Shown piece after piece: positions 16,095 to 24,706 of a DNA stretch of 64,000 nucleotides (position 1 is the stretch's first letter; each line of letters starts with the position of its first letter). The DNA is from Advenella mandrilli (GTDB taxonomy: Bacteria; Pseudomonadota; Gammaproteobacteria; Burkholderiales; Burkholderiaceae_B). The translations under genes and the position numbers were made by a program. A model generated the notes under the pieces. That model was not told the DNA's origin. It did not search any database and saw nothing but the letters and a program-made list of their open reading frames with translations. The DNA lies in NCBI RefSeq assembly GCF_016595155.1, contig NZ_JAENGP010000002.1:62001-126000 (forward strand), read 5' to 3'.

Positions 16095-17069
16095 ATGAAA
16101 AAAAACCTGTTCAAATTATTATTGCCTGTTTGTGCAGCGGTTGGCTTTAGCGGTATGGCCAATGCGCAAACCTACCCCAGCAAACCCATTACGTTTGTGG
16201 TGCCTTACGCTGCCGGTGGTTTAACCGATGTGCTGGCCCGTGAAGTGGGTGCCCATATGTCCAAAAAACTGGGGCAGCCAGTGGTGGTGGACAACAAGCC
16301 GGGCGGCGCCGCCCAGGTGGGCATGAATGTGCTGAAAAAAGCACCGGCCGATGGTTACAACGTGTTTATTGGCGATGTGCCTTCTTTGGCCACCAATGTG
16401 GGCCTGTTCAAAAATCTGAATTATGACCCGCGTACCGACCTGCAAGCCGTGGCTGAGCTGATTGTGTCACCAGCGCTGGTGGTGGTTCCCGTAAACAGCC
16501 CTTACAATACGTTTGAAGAGCTGGTTAAGGGTGCCAAAGACAAGTCCCAGGGCCTGACTTATGCCTCACAGGGTGTGGGTACGGGCGGCCATCTGTTTGG
16601 CACTTTGCTGCAAAACAAACTGAACCAGGAAATGACACACGTGGCCTATAAGGGCTCGATTCCCGGTTTGCAAGATACCATCAGCGGCCAGGTTGATTTC
16701 ATGTATGATGCCATCCCCACCAGCGGCCCGTTTGTGCTGGGTGACAAGCTGCGTGCGCTGGCGATTGGTTCCAAAGAGCGCTCTCCGCTGCTGCCCAATG
16801 TACCTACACTGGAAGAGTTGGGTTATGGTGAGATTGTGCCTACCTTCTGGTGGGGTGTCGCCGTGAAAAAAGGCACCCCCAGCGAGATTGTTGAACTGTT
16901 AAGCAAATCGGTGGCCGAAGCCATGAACGACCCACAAATTGCCGGCAAGTTCACCAGCCAGGGGGTGCTTATCAACACCACGACACCGACCGAGTTTACC
17001 GCTTATATCAATGAGGAAATTGAGAAGTGGAGCAAGGTCATGGCAGATGCCAATATGCAGGTTAATTAA
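16095..17069 (+). CDS. Bug/TctC-family tripartite tricarboxylate-type solute-binding protein
   Basis: A 324-residue periplasmic protein. A signal peptide ends at ANAQ; the mature part opens with TYPSKPITFVVPYAAGG, the two-beta-strand ligand loop of Bug proteins, followed by the second signature GKFTSQGV near the C-terminus. GGAG lies before ATG 16095. Bug proteins capture carboxylates for TctAB-type permeases or for signalling. No tctA/tctB permease genes are nearby, as is usual in Bordetella relatives with many Bug paralogues. In this operon it likely captures the substrate that the VOC and FAH enzymes degrade. Confidence 0.93.
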   Translation: MKKNLFKLLLPVCAAVGFSGMANAQTYPSKPITFVVPYAAGGLTDVLAREVGAHMSKKLGQPVVVDNKPGGAAQVGMNVLKKAPADGYNVFIGDVPSLATNVGLFKNLNYDPRTDLQAVAELIVSPALVVVPVNSPYNTFEELVKGAKDKSQGLTYASQGVGTGGHLFGTLLQNKLNQEMTHVAYKGSIPGLQDTISGQVDFMYDAIPTSGPFVLGDKLRALAIGSKERSPLLPNVPTLEELGYGEIVPTFWWGVAVKKGTPSEIVELLSKSVAEAMNDPQIAGKFTSQGVLINTTTPTEFTAYINEEIEKWSKVMADANMQVN

Positions 17070-17085
17070 TCATACAGGTTGATAC

Positions 17086-17865
17086 ATGAAAGGTCTCAAG
17101 AATAAAGTGGCATTGATTTCCGGCGGTATGGGTGATATTGGTATGGCCATTGCCACCCGTTTGATGCAGGAAGGTGCCAGGGTTGTATTGGGTGATCTGA
17201 AAGCAAAAGATGCCGCGTTACTGGCAGCACGTTTTCAGGATGGGCAGGTACCCGATTACGTGCAGCTGGACGTGACCCGGGCAGAAAGCTGGAAAAGCGC
17301 CTTTGAACAGGTGGTGGCCCTGCATGGCCGCTGCGATGTCCTGGTGAATAATGCCGGGGTAATTTCCACCCAGAGCGTGCCCTTCAGCGATATTGATTTC
17401 CAGGAATGGAAGCGCCTGTTTACCATTAATGTGGATGGCACGTTCCTGGGTATTCAGGCGGGTATTGCCGCCATGCAGGGCAATGAAAACGGTGGCGCCA
17501 TTGTGAATATGGGTTCAATTGCCGGGTTTGTGGGTTCTGTGGGTGGCGGCTCTTACGGAGCCAGCAAAAGCGCCATTATCAATATGACGCAACAGGCCGC
17601 GCTTAGCGCCGCCCGTTCGGGGCAGAAAGTACGTATTAATGCGGTGCATCCGGGCTATGTCTGGACGCAGCTGGTTGATGCCACGCTAAGCAAACAGTTT
17701 GGTTCAGAAGAAAAGGCACTGGAAGCGGTACGTGCCATGAATCCGATGAACCAGATTGTAAGCGTTAACGATGTGGCCGCTGCCGTGGTTTTTCTGGCTT
17801 CCGAAGATGCCAGAATGATTAACGGGACAGGCATCGTGGTGGATGGCGGCAGGCTGCTGCAGTAA
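17086..17865 (+). CDS. Short-chain dehydrogenase/reductase
   Basis: A 259-residue classical SDR. ISGGMGDIGMAIATRL (about 11-26) is the TGxxxGxG-like cofactor loop (here GGMGDIG); NNAG at about 88-91; catalytic Ser in NMGSIAGF, and YGASK for Tyr and Lys; VHPGYVWTQL is the substrate-loop start. An acidic residue at the end of strand two (GDLKAKD) suggests NAD rather than NADP. It is the last gene of the IclR-linked operon, 16 bases after the Bug gene, and would oxidise an alcohol intermediate or reduce a ketone in the same pathway. Confidence 0.9.
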   Translation: MKGLKNKVALISGGMGDIGMAIATRLMQEGARVVLGDLKAKDAALLAARFQDGQVPDYVQLDVTRAESWKSAFEQVVALHGRCDVLVNNAGVISTQSVPFSDIDFQEWKRLFTINVDGTFLGIQAGIAAMQGNENGGAIVNMGSIAGFVGSVGGGSYGASKSAIINMTQQAALSAARSGQKVRINAVHPGYVWTQLVDATLSKQFGSEEKALEAVRAMNPMNQIVSVNDVAAAVVFLASEDARMINGTGIVVDGGRLLQ

Positions 17866-17903
17866 ATGCCTGGCATTGTTTTATGCATTCCAACGCGGGC
17901 GTT

Positions 17904-17998
17904 AACCACCCCGCAATAGAATTAAGGGTTTAGGACAGTGCAGAAAAACCACCCCGTAATAGAACCAGGAGTTTAGGACAGTGCAGAAAAACCACCCC
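17904..17998. repeat. Tandem 43-base direct repeat with AACCACCCC at each boundary
   Basis: AACCACCCC recurs at 17904, 17947 and 17990, exactly 43 bases apart. The two full units share about 38 of 43 bases, including TTTAGGACAGTGCAGAAA at their ends. The third AACCACCCC starts the larger palindromic repeat that follows. No coding potential was seen. Confidence 0.85.
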
Positions 17999-18250
17999 GG
18001 CGCTGTGCGCCACCCCTCCGCAGAGGGGAATTTCCCTGCTTCGTGGAAACGTCTGTGCTGCACATTCCCCTCCTTCGCCGCGGTGGTTCTGGGTCAACCG
18101 AACTACCCAGCAAAGCCCTAAATAATTCCCCTCCCAAGGAGGGGTGGCGCACAGCGCCGGGGTGGTTCTGAATCAACCGAACTACCCAGCAAAGCCCCAA
18201 ATAATTCCCCTCCCAAGGAGGGGTGGCAGGCGGAGCCTGACGGGGTGGTT
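17990..18250. repeat. Compound repeat: inverted ACCACCCC elements and a tandem ~80-base unit
   Basis: A block beginning ACCACCCCGGCGCTGTGCGCC (about 17992) is mirrored by an inverse block ending GCGCCGGGGTGGT (18124-18166). Downstream, units starting GGTGGTTCTG at 18082 and 18161 repeat with a 79-base period and share CAACCGAACTACCCAGCAAA and the CTCCCAAGGAG hairpin; a third boundary is at 18244. The modules match the element at 12629-12796. The last unit ends at the stop codon of the TPR gene. Together with the 43-base repeats it fills the 383-base gap between the SDR and TPR genes. Confidence 0.85.
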
Positions 18251-19601
18251 ACTGGATACCCGAAACCGCCCAGCTTTTGCTTCGCGCCAGAAACCCCTGG
18301 TTAAGCCGGCTGTTTGGTTTCAGCGCCAGACGTTCGTTAGCCAGGGCTCGGGCCAGTTCGGGTTGTCCGGCTCGAATGGCGGCCTCTATCAGGGTCAGGT
18401 CAATAATATCGCGCTGGGCATGGCTGCCCCCAAAGCTGTTGGCAATAAACCTGGCTCCGTACAACTGCTCAATGGCGGTTTGATAATCTTTGCGCCAAAA
18501 AGCAATAAATCCTTCAATTAAGGGCAATGTGTGCTTTTGGGTCCATTGCTGCATTTCCGATTTCGGGTCGGGGTTAATTTTTTTACAATCCTTCAGGATT
18601 TGTTCAGCGTCAATATCCCGTCCTGCGCCAAGGTAGGCCATAACGGCATGCCAGTCATTAAAGGTGTAAGAATGCCCATCGGCATGGGTCTGCCAGCAAT
18701 CAGCCAGTTCATCCCAGCGGTCGCCCACATCCACCCCGTCCAGGTGAAGGCGCCACAACATGGCCGAGGCATCCACCAGTTCCAGCGCCACGGTACTGTT
18801 GCCATGGCGAATATGATTATCGTAAATACTTAATACCACATCATTCTGCTCCAGCTCCTGATGGTAAATTGCCCTGTGCCACCAGTTATGTACCTTGAAG
18901 AAATTGTCCTCTTCAGACCAGTATTTTTCACGCGTTGACATCCATTTAACACCGTCAATCACCCGCCCCTGCATTTCCAATACGTGGGCAACCGCATGAT
19001 GGGCCCAGCAATCCCGGGGTTGCAGTTCGGTGGCTTTACGGCCGGTTTCTTCAGCCCTGTCGTAATCGCCGGTTTCTTCCAGCCCGAAGGCATACATGCC
19101 AAGCAAGACGGAATACCCCGGTACGTTGTTTGACCAATAGGGCAAGACACGAGCCAGGCGGTCGCGCAGGTTACGGGCGTTGGCACGGTAAAAATCCATC
19201 AAATGCCCCGCCTGCAGGGCCACAATATCCAGCGGATAATTACTGTTGTGAATATCCAGCACCAGGGCGGCAGCGGTCCATTCTCCGTGCAGCATCAGGT
19301 CCAGTGCACCCAGGTGCGAGGCTTCCCGGTCGCTTAGATGCAGGGTTTTCAGGTGCCGTACCGTGTCTTTGGCGTACCCGTTCAAGATGGGCTCGGTCGC
19401 CAGGCCTAACAAATAAGCCTTGAAAATATGCGCCATGGCAAAGTGGGGTGAATCTTCGATGGCATTACTAACCAGGCTGAAGGGGTCACCCGTATAAATA
19501 TTAAAAGCGGCTACCGCCTGGTTGTAATAATCAACGGCATCTGCACTGGCTTCAGAAATACTATTACCCTGTAAATCTTTTATCATGACTTGCTCACTCA
19601 T
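18249..19601 (-). CDS. Tetratricopeptide-repeat protein of the TTC38-like family
   Basis: A 450-residue soluble protein with helical TPR-type pairs throughout: AVDYYNQAVAAFNIYTGDP near the N-terminus, YDRAEETGRKATELQPRDCWAHHAVAHVLEMQGR (a clear TPR at about 180-213), and ARALANERLALKPNSR near the end. Length and the WAHHAVAHVLEMQGR segment fit the family of bacterial homologues of human TTC38. No signal peptide or catalytic motif is seen. Biochemical role unknown; scaffolding is presumed from the fold. It is monocistronic, with 199 bases of featureless DNA before the next gene and its stop inside a repeat element. Confidence 0.8.
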   Translation of the reverse strand: MSEQVMIKDLQGNSISEASADAVDYYNQAVAAFNIYTGDPFSLVSNAIEDSPHFAMAHIFKAYLLGLATEPILNGYAKDTVRHLKTLHLSDREASHLGALDLMLHGEWTAAALVLDIHNSNYPLDIVALQAGHLMDFYRANARNLRDRLARVLPYWSNNVPGYSVLLGMYAFGLEETGDYDRAEETGRKATELQPRDCWAHHAVAHVLEMQGRVIDGVKWMSTREKYWSEEDNFFKVHNWWHRAIYHQELEQNDVVLSIYDNHIRHGNSTVALELVDASAMLWRLHLDGVDVGDRWDELADCWQTHADGHSYTFNDWHAVMAYLGAGRDIDAEQILKDCKKINPDPKSEMQQWTQKHTLPLIEGFIAFWRKDYQTAIEQLYGARFIANSFGGSHAQRDIIDLTLIEAAIRAGQPELARALANERLALKPNSRLNQGFLARSKSWAVSGIQ

Positions 19602-19800
19602 CAGTTTGTTTGAACTTGAGAATGCATAGCAAGCAGCTAATACTACTTTTCAGGTAGTCACCGATTGATGCTGATTGCCAGTGGATTTTTTAATTTTCCA
19701 TTAATTGTTTTGTTTTTTATCCATGCAAGGCAATAATAAGGTGATTTTGACAGGTATGCAACTGGGGCAAGGTGTGTCGCCACGCCCCCTTGCAACCCTT

Positions 19801-21087
19801 TTACGCCGTGGCGAACACTTTCTCGGGTTCGCTGCTGGCCAATTCCTGCATAGGGTTCAGGATGCGGTCGCCGTGTTCATCTTTAATGCGGGTAACCAGG
19901 CCCATGTCGTTCATCAGCGCGATGAACGGAGCCGGATCCTGCTCTTCCACGTTAACCATACGCTTGGCATCCCAGGTGCCTTTGGCTATTAACATGGCGG
20001 CGGCAACCACAGGTACGCCCGCTGTATATGAAATGGCCTGGCTGCCTACCTCGGCATAGCATGCTTCATGGTCGCAGGTGTTATAAATCAAGACTTCTTT
20101 TGGCTGGCCGTCTTTGGTGCCTTTTACCAGGTCGCCAATGCAGGTTTTACCGGTATAGCCAGCAGCCAAGGAAGCCGGGTCGGGCAGAACGGCTTTCACC
20201 ACTTCAAGCGGCACAATTTCCTGGCCCCGTGCGGTGCGAACCGGTTTTTCAGACAACAGACCCAAGTTCTTCAATACGTTAAACACATTGATGTAGTGCT
20301 CGCCAAAACCCATCCAGAAACGAATATTGGGTACATCAAGAAAACGCGACAAAGAATGCAGCTCATCGTGTCCGGTTAAATAGGCCATGCTTTTACCGGT
20401 GACGGGCATGTCCCATTCTTTACCATGCTCAAACATTTTGTTGGCTTTCCACTGGCTGTTCTCCCAGGACCAAACGGTAGAGGTAAACTCGCGAAAGTTG
20501 ATCTCAGGGTCAAAGTTGGTGGCAAAATAACGGCCATGGCTGCCAGCATTAATATCAATAATATCAATGGAGTCAACCTGGTCGAAGTAGTTGTCGTAGG
20601 CGAAACGGGCATAGGCGTTAACCACACCCGGGTCAAAACCGGCACCCAATACGGCCGTTACACCAGCCTCTTTACATGCCTGGCTGCGTTTCCATTCATA
20701 GTTGGCATACCATGGTGGGGGCTCACACACTTTCTTGGGATCTTCATGAATGGCGGTATCCAGATAAGCGGCACCGGTGCCAATGCAGGCTTCCAGCACG
20801 GACATATTAAGAAAAGGCGTGCCAACGTTAATCACGATTTGGCTACCGGTAGAACGGATAAGAGCCTTGGTGGCTTCAATATCGTAGGCATCAAGTGCGT
20901 GCGCACGCAACACACCCGGGCTTTGCAGGTTGCCTTTTTCCTTGATGGAGTCAATAATGGCTTCGCATTTGGTTACGGTACGCGAAGCAATATTAATATC
21001 GCCCAGCAGTTTGTTGTTCTGAGCACATTTGTGTGCGGTTACATGAGCGACGCCACCGGCACCGATAATAAGTACATTACGTTTCAT
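19801..21087 (-). CDS. Carboxy(nor)spermidine dehydrogenase, saccharopine-dehydrogenase family
   Basis: A 428-residue enzyme with the N-terminal Rossmann motif VLIIGAGGVAHVTAH (residues 4-18) and the family segments AYLDTAIHEDP, GAGFDPGVVNAYARFA and INAGSHGRYFATNFDPEINFREF. These mark the carboxynorspermidine/carboxyspermidine synthase branch of the saccharopine dehydrogenases. It condenses aspartate semialdehyde with putrescine or diaminopropane and reduces the imine with NADPH. The decarboxylase that completes the pathway is encoded 35 bases upstream in the same operon. Which polyamine is made (spermidine or norspermidine) cannot be told from sequence alone. Confidence 0.9.
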   Translation of the reverse strand: MKRNVLIIGAGGVAHVTAHKCAQNNKLLGDINIASRTVTKCEAIIDSIKEKGNLQSPGVLRAHALDAYDIEATKALIRSTGSQIVINVGTPFLNMSVLEACIGTGAAYLDTAIHEDPKKVCEPPPWYANYEWKRSQACKEAGVTAVLGAGFDPGVVNAYARFAYDNYFDQVDSIDIIDINAGSHGRYFATNFDPEINFREFTSTVWSWENSQWKANKMFEHGKEWDMPVTGKSMAYLTGHDELHSLSRFLDVPNIRFWMGFGEHYINVFNVLKNLGLLSEKPVRTARGQEIVPLEVVKAVLPDPASLAAGYTGKTCIGDLVKGTKDGQPKEVLIYNTCDHEACYAEVGSQAISYTAGVPVVAAAMLIAKGTWDAKRMVNVEEQDPAPFIALMNDMGLVTRIKDEHGDRILNPMQELASSEPEKVFATA

Positions 21088-21122
21088 AGGTGTACCCCTT
21101 TTATTTAAATTTAAAGATTTTA

Positions 21123-22220
21123 TTAAGACAGGCTATTAACGTAGTCGTCATAACCAAACTCACGCACGGCACGAATGCTGCCATCGACCTCCTTGATGGC
21201 GATAGCCGGCATGTTTACGCCGTTAAACCAGTTTTTCTTGACCATGGTGTAACCGCCTGCATCCCCAATCGAAAGCCGGTCACCCACCTGCAATGGCGCA
21301 TCAAAATTGCCTTCGCCAAAAATATCTCCGGCCAGACAGGTCTTGCCGCATATCTGGTAACGGTGTTCTCCGGTTTCATTACCGATGGGTGCTGTTTCAC
21401 GGTAAATAAGCAAATCAAGCATATGGGCTTCGGTAGAGCTGTCCACAATAGCCAGATGTTTACCATTAAAGGCCGTATCCAGCACGCTGACTTCCAGCGT
21501 AGTGGTGTAACGCACGGTTGCCTCACCGGGCTCCAGGTAAACCTGGACACCGTAGGTTTGCGCAAATTGGCGCAAGCGTTGGCAGAATTTGTCCAGTTCA
21601 TAACCCGGTTTGGTAAAACTGATACCGCCCCCTAAACTGACCCATTTCAGCTGATGCAAAATGGCACCGTAACGCGCTTCCACCTGGGCAAGAAGCTCGT
21701 CAAAACGGGCGAAGTCTGCATTTTCACAGTTATTGTGAATCATGACGCCATCAAGGCGATCGATAATGGCCAGAATACGTTCCGGGTTCCCTTCACCTAA
21801 ACGGCTGAACTGACGGGCAGGGTCGGCCAGATCAAAGCTGGAACTGCTGATGCCCGGATTCAGGCGCAGGCCTTTGGGTTTGTTGCCCGCCCTGGCTTCA
21901 AAGCGCTCAAGCTGGCTGATAGAGTTGAAGATGATTTTGTCGCTGTTGGCCAGCACTTCGTCTATTTCATGGTCGGCAAAGGCAACGCTGTAGGCGTGGG
22001 TTTCACCGCCAAATTTCTGGTAACCCAGCTTGACTTCGTACAATGAGGAAGAAGTGGTGCCATCCATGTAGGGCTTCATGGAATCAAATACCGACCATGT
22101 TGCAAAGCACTTTAGGGCTAGCAGCAGTTTGGCGCCTGAGTTTTTTCTGACGTAATCAATAATTTCAAGATTACGTTGTAATGCGGTTTTATCAATCAGG
22201 TAATAGGGGGTTTGAAGCAT
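21123..22220 (-). CDS. nspC: Carboxy(nor)spermidine decarboxylase
   Basis: A 365-residue PLP-dependent alanine-racemase-fold decarboxylase. The Schiff-base lysine is Lys37 in LLLALKCFATWSVFD; LKWVSLGGGISFTKPGY gives the Gly-rich phosphate-binding loop, EPGEA the conserved acidic element, and CGKTCLAGDIFGE the catalytic cysteine region. The frame is open to 22268, but the enzyme family starts at MLQTPYYLIDK, so ATG 22220 is chosen; AAAGG lies rather far upstream. It works with the adjacent dehydrogenase to make spermidine or norspermidine without S-adenosylmethionine decarboxylase. It follows an XRE regulator gene by 20 bases. Confidence 0.93.
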   Translation of the reverse strand: MLQTPYYLIDKTALQRNLEIIDYVRKNSGAKLLLALKCFATWSVFDSMKPYMDGTTSSSLYEVKLGYQKFGGETHAYSVAFADHEIDEVLANSDKIIFNSISQLERFEARAGNKPKGLRLNPGISSSSFDLADPARQFSRLGEGNPERILAIIDRLDGVMIHNNCENADFARFDELLAQVEARYGAILHQLKWVSLGGGISFTKPGYELDKFCQRLRQFAQTYGVQVYLEPGEATVRYTTTLEVSVLDTAFNGKHLAIVDSSTEAHMLDLLIYRETAPIGNETGEHRYQICGKTCLAGDIFGEGNFDAPLQVGDRLSIGDAGGYTMVKKNWFNGVNMPAIAIKEVDGSIRAVREFGYDDYVNSLS

Positions 22221-22240
22221 TTTTTGTGTGTACCTTTTAC

Positions 22241-22579
22241 TTAATCGGGAGGTCGGGTTTTTTTGCATGAAGACGTTGATTCATCTTCAAGACAATCAAT
22301 GAAAATGGCAGACCGGCCAGGGAAAATAGCTGTCAACTCGAGCTTGCCGCCCAGGCTTTCAACATAGTGGCTGATAGAGGAAAGCAGCATGTCATGACGT
22401 TTTTCAAGACGGGAAACGGTGTCCTGCCCAACGCCCATGGTTTCTGAGAGATCTGCCTGTGTCAGCTTGACCATTTTGCGCAGCTGTTTCAGCGTAGCGC
22501 GCTGCATGGCGAAAACATCGCCTTTGGCGCTGTTTTCAGACGCTTTTGCAATGGCTGTGTTGTCACGCTTTTTTGACAT
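22241..22579 (-). CDS. XRE-family helix-turn-helix regulator (HigA-like antitoxin type)
   Basis: A 112-residue protein with the HTH at about 35-75: LKQLRKMVKLTQADLSETM followed by GVGQDTVSRLEKR. The sequence that follows, LLSSISHYVESLGGKLELTAIFPG, is typical of solitary XRE antitoxins linked to RelE-like toxins. No toxin gene is present upstream. It is the first gene before nspC on the same strand and a TGCATA palindrome lies 27-39 bases upstream of its start, so it may autoregulate and control the polyamine genes. That last point is inference. Confidence 0.8.
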   Translation of the reverse strand: MSKKRDNTAIAKASENSAKGDVFAMQRATLKQLRKMVKLTQADLSETMGVGQDTVSRLEKRHDMLLSSISHYVESLGGKLELTAIFPGRSAIFIDCLEDESTSSCKKTRPPD

Positions 22580-22605
22580 GTAAGTTTTCTCGATATGGAT
22601 CAGAG

Positions 22606-22618
22606 TGCATATTATGCA
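22606..22618. promoter_or_regulatory. TGCATA-T-TATGCA palindrome upstream of the XRE gene
   Basis: A perfect inverted repeat with six-base arms around one T, followed by a looser ACATATG copy at about 22625. It sits in the promoter area of the XRE-nspC operon, a usual place for an XRE-family operator. It could equally be a chance palindrome in AT-rich DNA. Confidence 0.45.
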
Positions 22619-22665
22619 TCACAATACATATGAGTTCAAGCGCATATTTAGATTTTTAAAAAAGT

Positions 22666-23583
22666 TTATGAATTAACTTTTTCAGACTTCATCATGGCAC
22701 ACACTTTATTAATTAAATTTGCGTTGGGCGCATAGATACTGTCTTTATGGGTATACAAAACCATTTCCCCGAAATTAACGGTTTGGGTTGTGGGCAGTAT
22801 GTGTAAAATGCCCTGATCAATGAAATATTGCGCAATCCCCAGTGGCAAAGCCGCAATCAGGTTTTGTCGTTCAAGCAAAATGACATTGCTCATGGTAACG
22901 CTTGACCTGATCAGGATATGCGGCTGGTTAAGCCCGTACCGGTCGCACAGCTCTATTAACCGAAGGTTGGCATATGTGTCTTCTGGCGGAAAAATCCAGT
23001 TGCACTGATGCAGGTCATCTGAAGTAATCCGGGCTTTGCTTGCCAGGGGATGCTGACGGCCACACACCAGTACCATGGGTTCATAATCAAGAATAATCCG
23101 GTTAAAACCGGTTAGGTCAATCTGTTCGCTGCTACGCCCGATAACCAGATCCAGCTTACCGACCCGCAGCTTTTCCAGTAACGGCAGTACCGTACCATCT
23201 TCAATGCTCACTTGCAGGCCTTTGACGTGCTCCATTAAAGAACAGACCAGTTCCGGCACAATGGAAATCGTGGCGGTTGGCAAGGCACCAATTTTCAGGC
23301 AACGCTGACGGCTTTGTCCCAAACGGGCAAGCTCATCCTGAATGCGCTGTGCCGAATGCAGAATTTCACGTGCATAGGGTATGAGCATTGCGCCAAAAAC
23401 AGTGGGTACCGTTCCGCTGGCACTGCGATCAAACAGCGTGAAACCAAGCTCTGCCTCTATTTGGGCAAGTACTTTAGAGGCTGCTGGCTGGGTCATGTGC
23501 AACAGCTCAGCGGATCGACGAAGGTTTGCCGTCTCGGCCAAGGAAGTGATTAATTCAGCCTGGCGTTTTTTCAGGAAAAACAT
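22666..23583 (-). CDS. LysR-family transcriptional regulator
   Basis: A 305-residue LTTR. The N-terminal winged HTH spans about residues 4-62, with the recognition region RRSAELLHMTQPAASKVLAQIEAELG; the substrate-binding domain follows (LKIGALPTATISIVPEL, then DLVIGRSS). The frame is open to 23721 but the first 46 codons are not LysR-like, so ATG 23583 (MFFLKKRQ) is used. It is divergent from the Bug-sulfatase-Bug operon with 122 bases between starts, making it the likely activator of that operon. The presumed inducer would be the imported sulfate ester or a product of it. Confidence 0.92.
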   Translation of the reverse strand: MFFLKKRQAELITSLAETANLRRSAELLHMTQPAASKVLAQIEAELGFTLFDRSASGTVPTVFGAMLIPYAREILHSAQRIQDELARLGQSRQRCLKIGALPTATISIVPELVCSLMEHVKGLQVSIEDGTVLPLLEKLRVGKLDLVIGRSSEQIDLTGFNRIILDYEPMVLVCGRQHPLASKARITSDDLHQCNWIFPPEDTYANLRLIELCDRYGLNQPHILIRSSVTMSNVILLERQNLIAALPLGIAQYFIDQGILHILPTTQTVNFGEMVLYTHKDSIYAPNANLINKVCAMMKSEKVNS

Positions 23584-23705
23584 GGTAGATGCCAATTTGG
23601 TTATCAGGTTAGTCCAAAAATGAATTTTACAGTTATCAAGGGGTGTGGAACAATCGTCAAAAACAAATAAATCATTGACGCTAAATATAATGTTCGGAGA
23701 CTGAA

Positions 23706-24692
23706 GTGAAATATACCCCATTTAAATACATCGGGGCGGGTTTGACCGCCCTTTGCGTTAGCATCACGGCTGTTAAAGCAACCCCCTTGCCCGACCAGAT
23801 CAGCGTGATCGTGCCTTTTGCTCCCGGTGGAGCGGTTGATGTACTTACCCGTCTGCTAACAAGGCAACTGGCCACTGAAACCGGCACCAATTTCATTGTG
23901 GAAAACAAACCAGGGGCCGGTGGTGCAATTGCTGCTGCACAAGTAGCCAGAGCCAAGCCCGATGGCCGTACTATTCTTATGGGCACCACCAATACACATG
24001 GCATCAACACACACCTTAACCCCCAATTAAAGTATGACCCGGTCAAGGATTTCACACCCATTGCCGATGTCGCGGAAAATATTGTTATTTTGGCAGCCAA
24101 TGCAAATTTTCCAGCCCAGAATCTGACAGAAACCATCGAGTTGCTACGCAAGGAACCCGGGAAATACAGTTTTGGTTCACCGGGCATTGGTTCCGTTCAT
24201 CAAATGGCAATGGAGCAATTCAAAGATAAACTGGCACTGGATGTCGTACACGTTGCCTATAAAGGTGCAGGTCCGGCTATGGCCGATACGGCAGCAGGAA
24301 ACGTACAGCTTGTCATGGCCGGCATTGCACCCGCTATGCCCTTTTTACAAGACAAACGCATTAAGATCCTGGGGATCGCCAATCCCAAAAGCGATATGTT
24401 CTCAGGCGTCAAGGAGGTAGCCAACATACAGTACTTCTCTGATATACAGCCTGAAACAGCAGCCCAGTCATGGATTGCCCTGTTCGCTCCGGCAGGAACC
24501 GATACCAGCATTGTTAATCAACTGCATGGTGCCGTACAGAAAATACTCACTTCAGATTCATTCAAAAAAGAACTAATACCGATGGGTATGGTGCCCAACA
24601 TCTCAAGCCGGGATGAGTTTTCCACAAAAGTACAGGAAAACATGGCCTTCTGGAAAAAAACAATACAGCAACCCGCTACCACTAACCAATAA
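23706..24692 (+). CDS. Bug/TctC-family solute-binding protein
   Basis: A 328-residue periplasmic binding protein starting with GTG (23706), with GGAG seven bases upstream. The signal peptide runs to about residue 26 (VKATPLP). The family signature QISVIVPFAPGGAVDVLTRLL follows, and then ENKPGAGGAIAAAQVARAKPDG. It is the first gene of an operon with a sulfatase and a second Bug protein. No membrane permease of the TTT type is next to it. A ligand that carries a sulfate ester, or its desulfated acid, is a reasonable guess. Confidence 0.92.
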   Translation: MKYTPFKYIGAGLTALCVSITAVKATPLPDQISVIVPFAPGGAVDVLTRLLTRQLATETGTNFIVENKPGAGGAIAAAQVARAKPDGRTILMGTTNTHGINTHLNPQLKYDPVKDFTPIADVAENIVILAANANFPAQNLTETIELLRKEPGKYSFGSPGIGSVHQMAMEQFKDKLALDVVHVAYKGAGPAMADTAAGNVQLVMAGIAPAMPFLQDKRIKILGIANPKSDMFSGVKEVANIQYFSDIQPETAAQSWIALFAPAGTDTSIVNQLHGAVQKILTSDSFKKELIPMGMVPNISSRDEFSTKVQENMAFWKKTIQQPATTNQ

Positions 24693-24706
24693 TTAAAGGG
24701 TAAATC

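Noticed and set aside
17904-17998. Regular 43-base periodicity resembling a CRISPR array
   Set aside because: Only two full units, which are similar along their whole length, so there are no unique spacers; no cas genes nearby. Treated as a tandem repeat.
20425-21108. Plus-strand open frame of about 227 codons
   Set aside because: Antisense to the carboxyspermidine dehydrogenase, whose motifs are unambiguous.
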